Made by a program: the position numbers and the translations under genes
Part shown: positions 1-8,423 of the stretch, piece after piece
Numbering within the stretch: the first letter of the stretch is position 1
Layout: every line of letters starts with the position of its first letter
From: Oceanitalea sp047302425
Lineage (GTDB): Bacteria > Actinomycetota > Actinomycetes > Actinomycetales > Actinomycetaceae
Direction: 5' to 3'
Assembly (NCBI RefSeq): GCF_047302425.1
Contig: NZ_CP154855.1
Coordinates: 1,984,001-2,048,000 of the forward strand
DNA length: 64,000 nt
Notes under the pieces: model-generated
Told to the model about the DNA's origin: nothing
The model's input: the letters and a program-made list of their open reading frames with translations, nothing else
Database searches by the model: none

Positions 1-1294
1 CTCGGAACGTCGTGCCGATGTGGGTGCCGTTGGGGCGGTGGAAGTCGAAGCCGTCCGGCCGCGGCGTGATGCGCACGTCGATCTGGTGGACGAGGTGGTG
101 GTGGTAGCTGCACAGGCAGATGCCCTCGGTCAGCGAGGTGCTCCCGCCGCGGGAGAACCAGGTGATGTGGTGGACCTCGGACCAGGAGGCGCGCAGCCGG
201 CAGCCGGGCCACTGGCACCGGCGGTCGCGGGTCATGATCGCCCGGCGCAGCTCCTTGGTGTAGGTGCGCTGGGTGCGCCCGACGTCGAGGGGGACGCCCT
301 TCGCGTTCATGACCATGCGCGTGAACTCGCTGTCGCACATGAGCCGCTCGAGCTCGCCGAGCGGAACGACGGTGCCGTCCTCGAGCTGGGCGGGCGGCAC
401 CTGCGGCCAGGCCGGGCGCGGCTGGTCGGGACAGGCCTCGAAGCGTCGGCGGCGGGCCAGGACGCCCACCCAGGTCTCCTCGGTGACGATCAGCGACAGG
501 TGGGGGCGGACCTGGGCACCGACGAGGGCGGAGCCGACCTGCAGGGTGCGGCCGGCCATGGTGGTGAGGGCGTCGGCCATGCGCTGCTCGCGGGTGCGAT
601 CGTCGTCCGCGGCCGGGCGTCCGACGATCGCCTCCAGCGCGGTGCGCAGCTCCTCGCCCGCGACGGCGTCGAGGAAGAACTCACCGGCAACGCCGCCGGC
701 GTGCTTCCGCATGGTCAGCGACCGGCGGCGCCGGGCCGCGTCGAACTCGGCCTGCGCCGCGGCGGAGTCGATGGTGGCGGACCAGGCACGCGCCTGCTTG
801 GCGAGCTCGGGAGCGCTCAGCTGGCCACGGGTGGCACGCGTGACGAGGTCGTCCAGGCCGCCGGCGTCGAGGGCCGCCTGGACCTCGGTGGAGGCCTTGT
901 CCCGCAGCCGGGTGAGAGTTCTCGCGTGCTCGAGGTTGAGCTCACCGCGCTCGACAGCCTCGGCCACCGCCGGCATCTCCGCGAGCCCCTGTGCCAGCTG
1001 CACGTCGCCCACCGCGGAGCCGCGACCCGTCCCGGTCTTCCGGGACCTCCAGTCGGCGAAGTCCCGGTCGCGGACCGAAGCCCACCGGCCCTGTTCCCGG
1101 TGAGCCAGCAGCACCTGGCCGCGGTAGACGGTCAGCTCCTGGATGGCGGCGTCCAGGCTCGCGATGACACTCTCCCGGGTCTCGTTCGCCCACGAGCCGG
1201 CCGCGCCGCCGGGCGCCGAGTCCCGCAGGGCGGAAACGCTGCGTCGCACCGTGTCGGCGAGGAGAGCGGGCGCGGGTGACTCCGACGTGGTCAT
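1..1294 (-). CDS. DUF222 / HNH endonuclease domain protein (13E12-like), 3' end outside the window
   Basis: The minus strand is open from the ATG at 1294 to the window edge, giving at least 431 codons. The N-terminal two thirds is an Arg/Glu/Ala-rich helical region of the DUF222 type. Near the C-terminus is an HNH nuclease core: RCQWPGC, then WSEVHHITWFSRGG, then GICLCSYHHHLVH, which supplies the His-His-Asn/His metal site and the Cys pairs. The family is abundant in actinobacteria and includes the 13E12 repeat proteins of mycobacteria; its biological role is unclear. The start is supported by GGGAGGTGG just upstream. An SOS-box-like site lies 18 bases upstream of the start. Only a few C-terminal residues are probably missing. 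Confidence 0.85.
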   Translation of the reverse strand, partial: MTTSESPAPALLADTVRRSVSALRDSAPGGAAGSWANETRESVIASLDAAIQELTVYRGQVLLAHREQGRWASVRDRDFADWRSRKTGTGRGSAVGDVQLAQGLAEMPAVAEAVERGELNLEHARTLTRLRDKASTEVQAALDAGGLDDLVTRATRGQLSAPELAKQARAWSATIDSAAAQAEFDAARRRRSLTMRKHAGGVAGEFFLDAVAGEELRTALEAIVGRPAADDDRTREQRMADALTTMAGRTLQVGSALVGAQVRPHLSLIVTEETWVGVLARRRRFEACPDQPRPAWPQVPPAQLEDGTVVPLGELERLMCDSEFTRMVMNAKGVPLDVGRTQRTYTKELRRAIMTRDRRCQWPGCRLRASWSEVHHITWFSRGGSTSLTEGICLCSYHHHLVHQIDVRITPRPDGFDFHRPNGTHIGTTFR

Positions 1295-1312
1295 TGCCTC
1301 CACCTCCCGTGG

Positions 1313-1328
1313 TCGAACGCTTGTACTA
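1313..1328 (-). promoter_or_regulatory. SOS-box-like (LexA) site upstream of the HNH gene
   Basis: The site reads TCGAACgcttGTACTA on the plus strand, against the actinobacterial SOS box TCGAAC-N4-GTTCGA. The first half is perfect and the second matches 4 of 6 bases. It lies directly downstream of a -10-like TACGCT (1334-1329, minus strand), so a bound repressor would cover the likely transcription start. Confidence 0.5.
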
Positions 1329-1548
1329 AGCGTAGTGCCGGGGTCTGACACGCAGGCTGGGCGGGACGGGCGATGTGGACGACGGCGGTATCCACACCTC
1401 CCGGAAGAACTCTGCGCTCGGCGGGAAAGCGGGCGGGGAGCGGGGGAGGAGGAGCCGTCGGCACGGCAGACGCCGGATCTCTCGAATGCCTTCCGCCCGA
1501 GCCGGGGGCGCGGCACGATGAACGCCTCGCCGCGACGAAGGGGGCCCC

Positions 1549-2889
1549 ATGACACTCGCAGGACACGCTGCCGCGCTGGAGGGCCTCCGCGGCGTGCTTC
1601 GCGGCCCGGTCCGGCTCCCCGGGGACCCCGACTTCGACGACGTCCGCCGCCCGTGGAACCTCAGCGTCGAGCAGGGCGTCGCGGCCGTCGTCTCCGCCGC
1701 CGACGCGGCCGACGTCGCGGAGCTCGTCCGCTACGCCGCCCGTGTCGGCGTCGGGGTCTCCCCGCAGCCGATCGGGCACGGTGCCACAGGCTCGGCGGCG
1801 GGCACCGTCCTCCTGCGCACCGGCCAGCTGGACCGGATCGACGTCGACCCGGTCGCCCGGACCGCGAGGATCGGCGCCGGCGTGCGCTCGGGCGACCTTC
1901 AGCGCGCCGTCGCGGAGCACGGTCTCACCGCGCTCCCGGGCAGCTCGCCGGAGGTGAGTGTCGCCGGCGTCGCCCTCGGGGGCGGCCTCAGCTGGTTCGG
2001 ACGCGCCTTCGGCTGGGTCTCGGACAGCGTCACCGCCCTCGACGTCGTCGACGCCGACGGCGCGGCCCGCACGGTCAGCCCGGAGAGCGACCCGGATCTG
2101 TTCTGGGCGCTGCGCGGGGGCGGCGGTGACTACGCGGTCGTCACCGGCCTGGAGCTCACGCTGCACGCGGCACCCTCCGTCGTCGGCGGCCGGGTGCTGT
2201 GGGAGGGCCGCCACGCCCGCCGGGTCGCCGAGGCGTACCGGGCGCTCACCGCCGACGCGCCCCGCGAGCTCACGGTGTGGCTCGAGCTCATGCGCTTCCC
2301 CTGGTCGGACCCCATGGTGGCCCTCGACGTGACCTTCCTGGGGACCGAGGAGGACGCACGCGAGGCGATGGCGCTCCTCGACCACCTCCCGCAACCGCTG
2401 GCGGACAGCCGCCGGCCGATGTCAGTCGCCGAGCTCGGCACGATCACCGACGAGCCGACAGAACCGGCCCCCGGCGTGTCGCGCGGCGAGGTCCTCACCC
2501 GGATCGACGACGACGTCGTCTCGGCTCTCGTCGCCGACCCCGGACCGCTCAACCTCGTCCAGGTCCGTCACCTCGGCGGCGCCCTCGCCGAGCCCAGCGA
2601 CTCACCTCACGGGCCGCTCGAGGAGCCGCACCTCCTCTACCTCCTGGGCGTGCCGGCCTCCCCGGACAGCGCCGGCGCCATCGCGACGGCGCAGCAGGAG
2701 CTGGCCCGTGCCCTGCCGTCCAACGGCCGCAAGCCGGTGACCTTTCTCGGACCGGGGGAGCACCTGGGCCAGGCGCTGCCCGCGGCGTCGCTCGACCGGC
2801 TACGCCGGATCAAGACCGAACGGGACCCGCGCCGGGTCCTGCGGAGCAGTGCCAGTGTCCTCGACATCCCTCACGATGCAGCGCCCTGA
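1549..2889 (+). CDS. FAD-binding oxidoreductase, berberine-bridge-enzyme-like
   Basis: This 446-residue protein has an N-terminal PCMH-type FAD domain (about 30-205), a middle substrate domain and a C-terminal BBE-like tail. His77 in PIGHGAT fits the covalent 8-alpha-histidyl FAD attachment. The Gly-rich stretch VALGGGLSWFGRAFG and GGGGDYAVVTG are family hallmarks. The position that carries the second, cysteinyl flavin link in bicovalent members is Ser158, so a single covalent link is expected. Such enzymes oxidise alcohols, sugars or secondary metabolites with O2; the substrate cannot be told. The start has AAGGGGG at 1538-1544. The gene is first in a run with two phosphotransferase-fold genes. 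Confidence 0.8.
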   Translation: MTLAGHAAALEGLRGVLRGPVRLPGDPDFDDVRRPWNLSVEQGVAAVVSAADAADVAELVRYAARVGVGVSPQPIGHGATGSAAGTVLLRTGQLDRIDVDPVARTARIGAGVRSGDLQRAVAEHGLTALPGSSPEVSVAGVALGGGLSWFGRAFGWVSDSVTALDVVDADGAARTVSPESDPDLFWALRGGGGDYAVVTGLELTLHAAPSVVGGRVLWEGRHARRVAEAYRALTADAPRELTVWLELMRFPWSDPMVALDVTFLGTEEDAREAMALLDHLPQPLADSRRPMSVAELGTITDEPTEPAPGVSRGEVLTRIDDDVVSALVADPGPLNLVQVRHLGGALAEPSDSPHGPLEEPHLLYLLGVPASPDSAGAIATAQQELARALPSNGRKPVTFLGPGEHLGQALPAASLDRLRRIKTERDPRRVLRSSASVLDIPHDAAP

Positions 2890-3949
2890 GGTCGTCGACG
2901 GCTCCGGTGACCCCGCCGGCACCTGGCAGTCAGCCGCGTTCCGAGACGCGGCGCTCGGCTGGGTGCGGGACGTCCTCGCCGCCCGGGGGACCGCCGTCCT
3001 GGGGGAGCTGACGACCCACCGGGTCCGGTTCTGGTCCGCCGTCCTCACGGTCCGCACCGACCGCGGCGTGTACTGGTTCAAGGCGACGAACCCCGGGCAG
3101 GCCTTCGAGGGACCGCTGCTCGAGTGCCTCGGCCGACTGGTGCACCGCCACATCGTCGCCCCCGCCGCCGTGGACGAGACCCGGGGGTGGTTCCTCCTGC
3201 CCGACGGCGGACCGTCCGTGGCCGCCGACGTCGATGCCGCGAGGTGGGAGGAGCTCGTCGTCCAGGTCGCGCGCCTCCAGACCGAGCTCGTGGGCCACGG
3301 GAAGGAGCTGGCAGCATTAGGGCTGCCATCCCTCCTCCCGGGCCATGCGGACGAGTACGCCACCTCGCTCGTCGAGTCGCTCGCCCGGCTCCCTGCGGGC
3401 CACCCCCAGCACCTCACTGGGGAGGAGGCGCACCGGCTCCTGCGCGGCCTGGCACAGACGGCGCCGCTCCTCGCCGAGCTCGCGTCGTCCGGGGTGCCAC
3501 CGACGCTCCAGCCCAACGACACGAGCCCGGCCAACGCCGTCCGGGCGGCGGACCGCTCCGGCTACCGGTTCCTCGACCTCGGGGACGCGTTCTGGTCCCA
3601 CCCCTTCGCCGTCCTGCAGGTCCCGCTCCGGATGGCGACCGGGAGCTGGCCCGGCCCGCCTGCCAGGGAGAGCAGACTTCGGGAGCGGCTCGTCCGCGCC
3701 TACGTCGAGCAGTGGCCACAGGTGACCCCGGGCCGCAACGCCGACCGGCTCGTCGACGCCGCGGACCGGCTCGCCAGCCTCCACCGGGCCGAGTCATGGC
3801 GACGTCTCCTCGCGCACGTCGACCCCGCCCGGCTCGGTGTGCCGACTCCGCGCCTGGCGGACTGGCTCGCCGACGCGGCTCGCCCGCTCGACCGGACGCC
3901 GAAGCGGACCTGGCACTCCACCACGGCGAGCACTGGCAGACCACGATGA
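2876..3949 (+). CDS. aminoglycoside phosphotransferase (APH)-fold protein
   Basis: This protein of about 357 residues has the APH/choline-kinase fold. The catalytic loop near residue 211 reads QPNDTSPANAV: the Asp and the metal-binding Asn are kept but the usual preceding His is replaced. It is followed by FLDLGDAFWSHPF, which supplies the second metal Asp. The first ATG upstream (2849) is also possible; the ATG at 2876 is preferred because it gives a shorter overlap (14 bases) with the oxidase gene. Its stop overlaps the next APH-fold gene by ATGA. The substrate is unknown; small-molecule or antibiotic phosphorylation is possible but not shown. Confidence 0.7.
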   Translation: MQRPEVVDGSGDPAGTWQSAAFRDAALGWVRDVLAARGTAVLGELTTHRVRFWSAVLTVRTDRGVYWFKATNPGQAFEGPLLECLGRLVHRHIVAPAAVDETRGWFLLPDGGPSVAADVDAARWEELVVQVARLQTELVGHGKELAALGLPSLLPGHADEYATSLVESLARLPAGHPQHLTGEEAHRLLRGLAQTAPLLAELASSGVPPTLQPNDTSPANAVRAADRSGYRFLDLGDAFWSHPFAVLQVPLRMATGSWPGPPARESRLRERLVRAYVEQWPQVTPGRNADRLVDAADRLASLHRAESWRRLLAHVDPARLGVPTPRLADWLADAARPLDRTPKRTWHSTTASTGRPR

Positions 3950-4821
3950 CCGACGAGCGCACCGTCCGCCGCCTCCTCGCCGACCACGGCCGAGAGGCCG
4001 GGACGGTACGGCTGCTGGGCGCCGGCCTCGACCATGCCGCCTACGAGGTCGACGGCGAGCTCGTCGTGCGCCTCACCGCGGCCGACGGCGAGGCACCCCG
4101 GGAGGCGCGCCTCCTCCGCGCCGTCGGCGCCGTCGCACCGCTCCCGGTCCCGGTCCCGCTGATCGTCGCCCCCGGGTGCCTCGCGTACCGGAAGCTCCCG
4201 GGACGGCCCCTCATCGAGCTCCCCGACGCGCCCCGGCTCGCCACCGCCGTCGGGGCCGCGCTCGGCGAGCTCCTCGCCGTCGTGCACGCGCTGCCGGTCG
4301 AGGAGCTGGGCGGCGTCGTCGGCGTGGACGCGACACCGCTCACCGAGTGGGTCGCCGAGGCGCGGGACACGTGGCCAGGCCTCCGGGAGGCGGTTCCCGC
4401 CGCGCACCGTCCCGCCGTCGAGGACTTCCTCGCCCAGGAGCCCCCGCCCGACGGCGCCGCCCAGGTCCTCGCCCACAACGACCTCGGCGTCGAGCACGTC
4501 CTCGTCGACGCGTCCGGGCGGGTCACCGGCGTCATCGACTGGAGCGACGCCGCGCTCACCGACCCCGCCCGTGACCTCGGACTGATATACCGCGACCTCG
4601 GCCCTCAGGGGCTTGACGCCGCCCTCACCGTCTACGGCGAGGTGGGGGACGACGTGGTCCGCCGCGCCGAGCTCTACGCACGGTGCGGAGCCCTCGAGGA
4701 CCTCGCCTACGGGCTGCAGACCAGCCGCACCGGCTACGTGACCAAGACGCTGCGCTCGCTCACGTGGCTCTTCCCGACGGCCGCGACGCTCATCGGTGAG
4801 ACGCGCCATCCCGTCATCTAG
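3946..4821 (+). CDS. APH-family phosphotransferase
   Basis: This 291-residue kinase-like protein starts in an ATGA overlap with the preceding APH-fold gene, so the two are probably co-translated. The N-terminal lobe has GAGLDHAAYEVDGELVVRL, a nucleotide-binding loop and strand. The catalytic loop HNDLGVEHVLVD (around 176) has the canonical His-x-Asp, and VIDWSDAALTDPARDL (around 195) supplies the metal-binding Asp. It has more canonical active-site residues than its neighbour. The pair could be paralogues with separate substrates or one active and one degenerate subunit. The upstream oxidase suggests a role in modifying a small molecule; no substrate can be named. Confidence 0.78.
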   Translation: MTDERTVRRLLADHGREAGTVRLLGAGLDHAAYEVDGELVVRLTAADGEAPREARLLRAVGAVAPLPVPVPLIVAPGCLAYRKLPGRPLIELPDAPRLATAVGAALGELLAVVHALPVEELGGVVGVDATPLTEWVAEARDTWPGLREAVPAAHRPAVEDFLAQEPPPDGAAQVLAHNDLGVEHVLVDASGRVTGVIDWSDAALTDPARDLGLIYRDLGPQGLDAALTVYGEVGDDVVRRAELYARCGALEDLAYGLQTSRTGYVTKTLRSLTWLFPTAATLIGETRHPVI

Positions 4822-4824
4822 ACT
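4819..4824 (+). promoter_or_regulatory. -10 box of the pdxS promoter
   Basis: TAGACT overlaps the stop codon of the upstream phosphotransferase gene and lies 35 bases before the pdxS GTG. It matches the TAGRNT pattern seen before many genes in this window. No clear -35 was found. Confidence 0.45.
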
Positions 4825-4859
4825 GACCGGGTCCTTCCCCCGATCCTCTCGAGGTCATC

Positions 4860-5756
4860 GTGTCCCAGGAAAACCCAACGGTCGGCACCGCACGCGTCAA
4901 GCGTGGGATGGCCGAGATGCTCAAGGGCGGCGTCATCATGGACGTCGTCACCCCCGAGCAGGCCCGGATCGCGGAGGACGCCGGTGCCGTCGCCGTCATG
5001 GCCCTCGAGCGCGTCCCCGCCGACATCCGCTCCCAGGGCGGGGTGTCGCGCATGAGCGACCCGGACATGATCGACGGCATCATCTCTGCCGTCTCGATCC
5101 CCGTCATGGCCAAGGCCCGCATCGGCCACTTCGTCGAGGCGCAGGTCCTCCAGAGCCTTGGCGTCGACTACGTCGACGAGTCGGAGGTGCTCAGCCCCGC
5201 CGACTACGAGCACCACATCGACAAGTGGCAGTTCACCGTGCCCTTCGTGTGCGGGGCGACGAACCTCGGCGAGGCGCTCCGCCGCATCTCCGAGGGCGCG
5301 GCGATGATCCGCTCCAAGGGCGAGGCCGGCACCGGTGACGTCTCCAACGCCACCACCCACATGCGCCGCATCCGCCAGGACATCCGCCGCCTCACCTCGC
5401 TGCCCGAGGACGAGCTCTTCGTCGCCGCCAAGGAGCTGCAGGCCCCCTACGACCTCGTCGCCGAGGTGGCGCGCACGGGGCAGCTGCCCGTCGTCCTGTT
5501 CACGGCCGGCGGCATCGCCACCCCCGCCGACGCCGCGATGATGATGCAGCTCGGCGCCCAGGGCGTCTTCGTCGGCTCGGGCATCTTCAAGTCCGGCAAT
5601 CCGGCGCAGCGCGCGGCCGCCATCGTCAAGGCGACGACCTTCCACGACGACCCCGACGTCGTCGCCCAGGTCTCCCGCGGGCTGGGTGAGGCGATGGTCG
5701 GCCTCAACGTCGACGAGGTGCCCGTCCCGCACCGGCTCGCCGAGCGCGGTTGGTGA
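4860..5756 (+). CDS. pdxS: pyridoxal 5'-phosphate synthase lyase subunit PdxS
   Basis: PdxS condenses ribose 5-phosphate, glyceraldehyde 3-phosphate and ammonia to pyridoxal 5'-phosphate in the deoxyxylulose-independent pathway, forming a dodecamer that takes ammonia from PdxT. The 298-residue length and near-invariant sequence are typical. Asp28 in MDVVTPEQARIAE, Lys85 in MAKARIGH and Lys153 in RSKGEAGTGD match the catalytic Asp and the two Schiff-base lysines. The GTG start at 4860 follows GAGGTC and gives the family N-terminus. Its partner pdxT lies 560 bases downstream, beyond an intervening Nudix gene that overlaps the pdxS stop. Confidence 0.98.
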   Translation: MSQENPTVGTARVKRGMAEMLKGGVIMDVVTPEQARIAEDAGAVAVMALERVPADIRSQGGVSRMSDPDMIDGIISAVSIPVMAKARIGHFVEAQVLQSLGVDYVDESEVLSPADYEHHIDKWQFTVPFVCGATNLGEALRRISEGAAMIRSKGEAGTGDVSNATTHMRRIRQDIRRLTSLPEDELFVAAKELQAPYDLVAEVARTGQLPVVLFTAGGIATPADAAMMMQLGAQGVFVGSGIFKSGNPAQRAAAIVKATTFHDDPDVVAQVSRGLGEAMVGLNVDEVPVPHRLAERGW

Positions 5757-6286
5757 CGACGTACGGCCTGGGTCCCGACTGGGTCCCGGGCCCGGACGGC
5801 GTACCCTTCCGGCGCGCCGCACGCGTCATCCTCCTCGACGACGCCGACCGCCTCCTCCTCGTGCGCGGCCACGACGCGGGGGAGACCAGCCGCTCGTGGT
5901 GGTTCACGGTGGGCGGTGGCCTCGAGCCGGGGGAGGACCCCCGTGCGGGCGCGCTGCGGGAGCTGCGCGAGGAGACCGGTCTGCAGGTGGCGACCGAGCA
6001 GCTCGAGGGGCCGGTCCTCACCCGCAGCGCCGTCTTCGACTTCGCCGCCGTGACGTGCCGCCAGGACGAGGAGTTCTTCCTCGCCCGCGGCACGGACACG
6101 CACCTGGACGACACGGGCTGGACCGAGCTCGAGCAGGACGTCCTCGACGAGCTGCGCTGGTGGCACCTCGACGAGCTCGACGCGGCCGTCGCCGCCGGCG
6201 CGGTCGTGTACCCGCGCCTCCTGCCCGGGCTCGCGCGCCGTCTCGCGGGCGGCTGGGACGGGACCAGCGAGCACGTCGTCGAGTAG
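5753..6286 (+). CDS. Nudix hydrolase
   Basis: This 177-residue protein starts with a GTG that overlaps the pdxS stop codon (GTGA); a TTG one codon earlier is also possible. The full Nudix box is visible: Gly55, Glu61, then REL at 69-71, EE at 73-74 and Gly76, matching G-x5-E-x7-REUxEExGU. Nudix enzymes cleave nucleoside diphosphates linked to another group, using Mg bound by the box glutamates. The substrate is not predictable from the box. Tight coupling to pdxS suggests house-cleaning or a role around B6 or nucleotide metabolism, but this is only context. Confidence 0.9.
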   Translation: MTTYGLGPDWVPGPDGVPFRRAARVILLDDADRLLLVRGHDAGETSRSWWFTVGGGLEPGEDPRAGALRELREETGLQVATEQLEGPVLTRSAVFDFAAVTCRQDEEFFLARGTDTHLDDTGWTELEQDVLDELRWWHLDELDAAVAAGAVVYPRLLPGLARRLAGGWDGTSEHVVE

Positions 6287-6302
6287 CACGCCCGCGCCGT
6301 CG

Positions 6303-6308
6303 TAGACT
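6303..6308 (+). promoter_or_regulatory. -10 box, leaderless start of pdxT
   Basis: TAGACT ends 8 bases before the GTG start of pdxT, and no Shine-Dalgarno sequence lies between. This predicts an internal promoter giving a leaderless pdxT mRNA. Confidence 0.5.
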
Positions 6309-6316
6309 GGTGGTTC

Positions 6317-6922
6317 GTGACCTCCCCTCGCATCGGCGTCCTGGCTCTCCAGGGTGACGTGCGCGAGCACCTCGCGGCTCTCGAGGCCGCCGGTGCACGT
6401 GCCGTCCCCGTGCGGCGCACCGGTGAGCTCGCCGCCGTCGACGGTCTCGTCCTGCCGGGCGGGGAGTCGACGACGATCGGCAAGCTGCTCGTCGCCTTCG
6501 GCCTGCTCGCCCGGCTGCGGCAGCTCGTCGGCGAGGGTCTGCCCGTCTACGGCTCGTGCGCCGGGATGGTGCTGCTCGCCGACCGGGTGGCCGACGCGCA
6601 CGGCCCGCTCGTGGGCGGCATGGACGTCACCGTTCGGCGCAACGCCTTCGGGCGGCAGGTCGACTCCTTCGAGGAGGACCTCCTGGCCCCCGGGCTCGGC
6701 ATCGACGGCGACCCACTCCGCGCCGTCTACATCCGCGCACCGTGGGTGGAGGAGGCCGGCGACGGCGTCGAGGTCCTCGCACGCGTGAGGTCGGGACCCG
6801 CCGCCGGTAGGATCGTGGCAGCTCGACAGGGCGCGCTGCTCGCCACCGCCTTCCACCCGGAGATCAGCGACGACGCACGGGTGCACCGCGCGTTCGTCGA
6901 CCAGGTGCGTGCACACGCCTAG
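6317..6922 (+). CDS. pdxT: pyridoxal 5'-phosphate synthase glutaminase subunit PdxT
   Basis: PdxT is the class I glutamine amidotransferase that hydrolyses glutamine and channels ammonia to PdxS. The 201 residues show GGEST at 48-52, the nucleophile Cys81 in YGSCAGMVLLA, and the His180/Glu182 pair in AFHPEIS. The GTG start at 6317 gives the family N-terminus (MTSPRIGVLALQGDVREH) and fits a leaderless promoter. It is followed by yebC, as in many actinobacteria. Confidence 0.97.
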   Translation: MTSPRIGVLALQGDVREHLAALEAAGARAVPVRRTGELAAVDGLVLPGGESTTIGKLLVAFGLLARLRQLVGEGLPVYGSCAGMVLLADRVADAHGPLVGGMDVTVRRNAFGRQVDSFEEDLLAPGLGIDGDPLRAVYIRAPWVEEAGDGVEVLARVRSGPAAGRIVAARQGALLATAFHPEISDDARVHRAFVDQVRAHA

Positions 6923-6976
6923 CGCAACCTGTCCCAGCGTCCCGTGAGGGACCCCGTCGTCAGCAAGGAGCACACA

Positions 6977-7735
6977 GTGTCCGGTCACTCCAAGTGGGCC
7001 ACCACCAAGCACAAGAAGGCCGCGATCGACGCGAAGCGCGGCAAGCTCTTCGCACGCCTCGTCAAGAACATCGAGGTGGCCGCCCGCACGGGCGGAGGCG
7101 ACCCGGCCGGCAACCCGACCCTCTTCGACGCCATCCAGAAGGCGAAGCGGAACTCGGTCCCGGCGGACAACATCGACCGCGCCGTCAAGCGCGGCTCCGG
7201 TGCCGAGGCCGGCGGCGCCGACTACGAGACGATCATGTACGAGGGCTACGCCTCGGGCGGCGTCGCCGTCCTCGTGGAGTGCCTCACCGACAACCGCAAC
7301 CGCGCCGCCTCCGACGTGCGCGTCGCCTTCACCCGCAATGGCGGGACGCTCGCCGACCCCGGTTCGGTGTCCTACCTGTTCAACCGCCGCGGCGTCGTCA
7401 TCGTGCCCAAGACCGACGGGCTCACCGAGGACGACGTCCTGGGCGCCGTACTCGACGCGGGCGCCGAGGAGGTCAACGACCACGGCGAGGCCTTCCAGGT
7501 CCTCAGCGAGGCCAGCGACGTCGTCGCCGTGCGTACCGCGCTGCAGGAGGCCGGGCTGGAGTACGACTCGGCCGAGGCGCAGTTCGTCCCGTCGATGGAG
7601 GTCGAGGTCGACGTCGAGGGCGCCCGCAAGGTGCTGCGCCTCATCGACGCGCTCGAGGACTGCGACGACGTCCAGAACGTCTTCGCGAACTTCGACGCCT
7701 CCGACGAGGTCCTCGCCGCGCTCGACGAGGACTGA
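6977..7735 (+). CDS. yebC: YebC/PmpR family regulator
   Basis: This 252-residue protein begins MSGHSKWATTKHKKAAIDAKRG, the invariant YebC N-terminus. GTG 6977 is chosen because AAGGAG at 6965-6970 precedes it by 6 bases; an upstream in-frame start at 6944 would add an unconserved extension. YebC proteins bind DNA in some bacteria and act on ribosomes at proline-rich stretches in others. The position between pdxT and ruvC is conserved in actinobacteria and often read as a link to recombination, although YebC itself is not a nuclease. The length is standard and no oddity is seen. Confidence 0.95.
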   Translation: MSGHSKWATTKHKKAAIDAKRGKLFARLVKNIEVAARTGGGDPAGNPTLFDAIQKAKRNSVPADNIDRAVKRGSGAEAGGADYETIMYEGYASGGVAVLVECLTDNRNRAASDVRVAFTRNGGTLADPGSVSYLFNRRGVVIVPKTDGLTEDDVLGAVLDAGAEEVNDHGEAFQVLSEASDVVAVRTALQEAGLEYDSAEAQFVPSMEVEVDVEGARKVLRLIDALEDCDDVQNVFANFDASDEVLAALDED

Positions 7736-7789
7736 CGCCGGGCGGTGTCGCTCCCGCGGCACGTCCCACCCGGCTGCGACACTGGGGCC

Positions 7790-8368
7790 ATGCGCGTCCT
7801 CGGAGTCGACCCCGGCCTCACCCGTTGCGGCCTGGGGATCGTCGACTCCGACTCGCGGCGCGCCCTGTCGCTCGTCGAGGTGGGCGTGCTGCGCACCCCG
7901 CCGGACATGCCGATCCAGCAGCGGCTGCTCACCATCTCGGCGGGCATCGAGGAGTGGATCGTGCGCCACGACGTCGACGCCGTCGCCGTCGAGCGCGTCT
8001 TCGCCCAGCACAACGTCGCCTCGGTCATGGGCACGGCGCAGGTGGCCGGGCTGGCCATGGTCGCCGCCGCGCGCGCCGGCCTGCCGCTCGGCATGCACAC
8101 GCCCAGTGAGGTCAAGGCCGCCGTCACCGGCTCCGGGCGGGCCGACAAGCCCCAGGTGCAGGAGATGGTGCGCCGCATCCTCCGGCTCGCCGAGCGGCCC
8201 GAGCCCGCCGACGCCGCCGACGCCCTGGCCCTGGCGGTGTGCCACCTGTGGCGCGGCGGCACGCCCGGTGCCGGTCCCGCCGCCCGGCAGGCCACGCCGG
8301 CGCAGGAGGCCTGGGCGCGGGCCGAGCTCGCGGCGCGTCGGGCGCGGCCTGTCAGCCGCACCCGGTAA
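7790..8368 (+). CDS. ruvC: crossover junction endodeoxyribonuclease RuvC
   Basis: RuvC cuts Holliday junctions as a dimer after RuvAB branch migration. The 192 residues open with MRVLGVDPGLTRCG, where Asp7 is the first catalytic acid; AVERVF supplies a Glu, and DAADALALAVCH the C-terminal acids. ATG 7790 is preferred over the upstream in-frame start at 7745 because it gives the exact family N-terminus, and a -10-like GACACT ends 6 bases before it. It is followed by ruvA and ruvB, completing the resolvasome. Confidence 0.96.
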   Translation: MRVLGVDPGLTRCGLGIVDSDSRRALSLVEVGVLRTPPDMPIQQRLLTISAGIEEWIVRHDVDAVAVERVFAQHNVASVMGTAQVAGLAMVAAARAGLPLGMHTPSEVKAAVTGSGRADKPQVQEMVRRILRLAERPEPADAADALALAVCHLWRGGTPGAGPAARQATPAQEAWARAELAARRARPVSRTR

Positions 8369-8423
8369 CCTTCTTCGCACACACGTTCGCCCGGCTGTGC
8401 TCCGGGCCGGGATTGGAGCAGCC

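Noticed and set aside
20..1279. Plus-strand open frame at the left edge
   Set aside because: It is the antisense shadow of the DUF222/HNH gene, which has a ribosome site and an intact HNH core on the minus strand.
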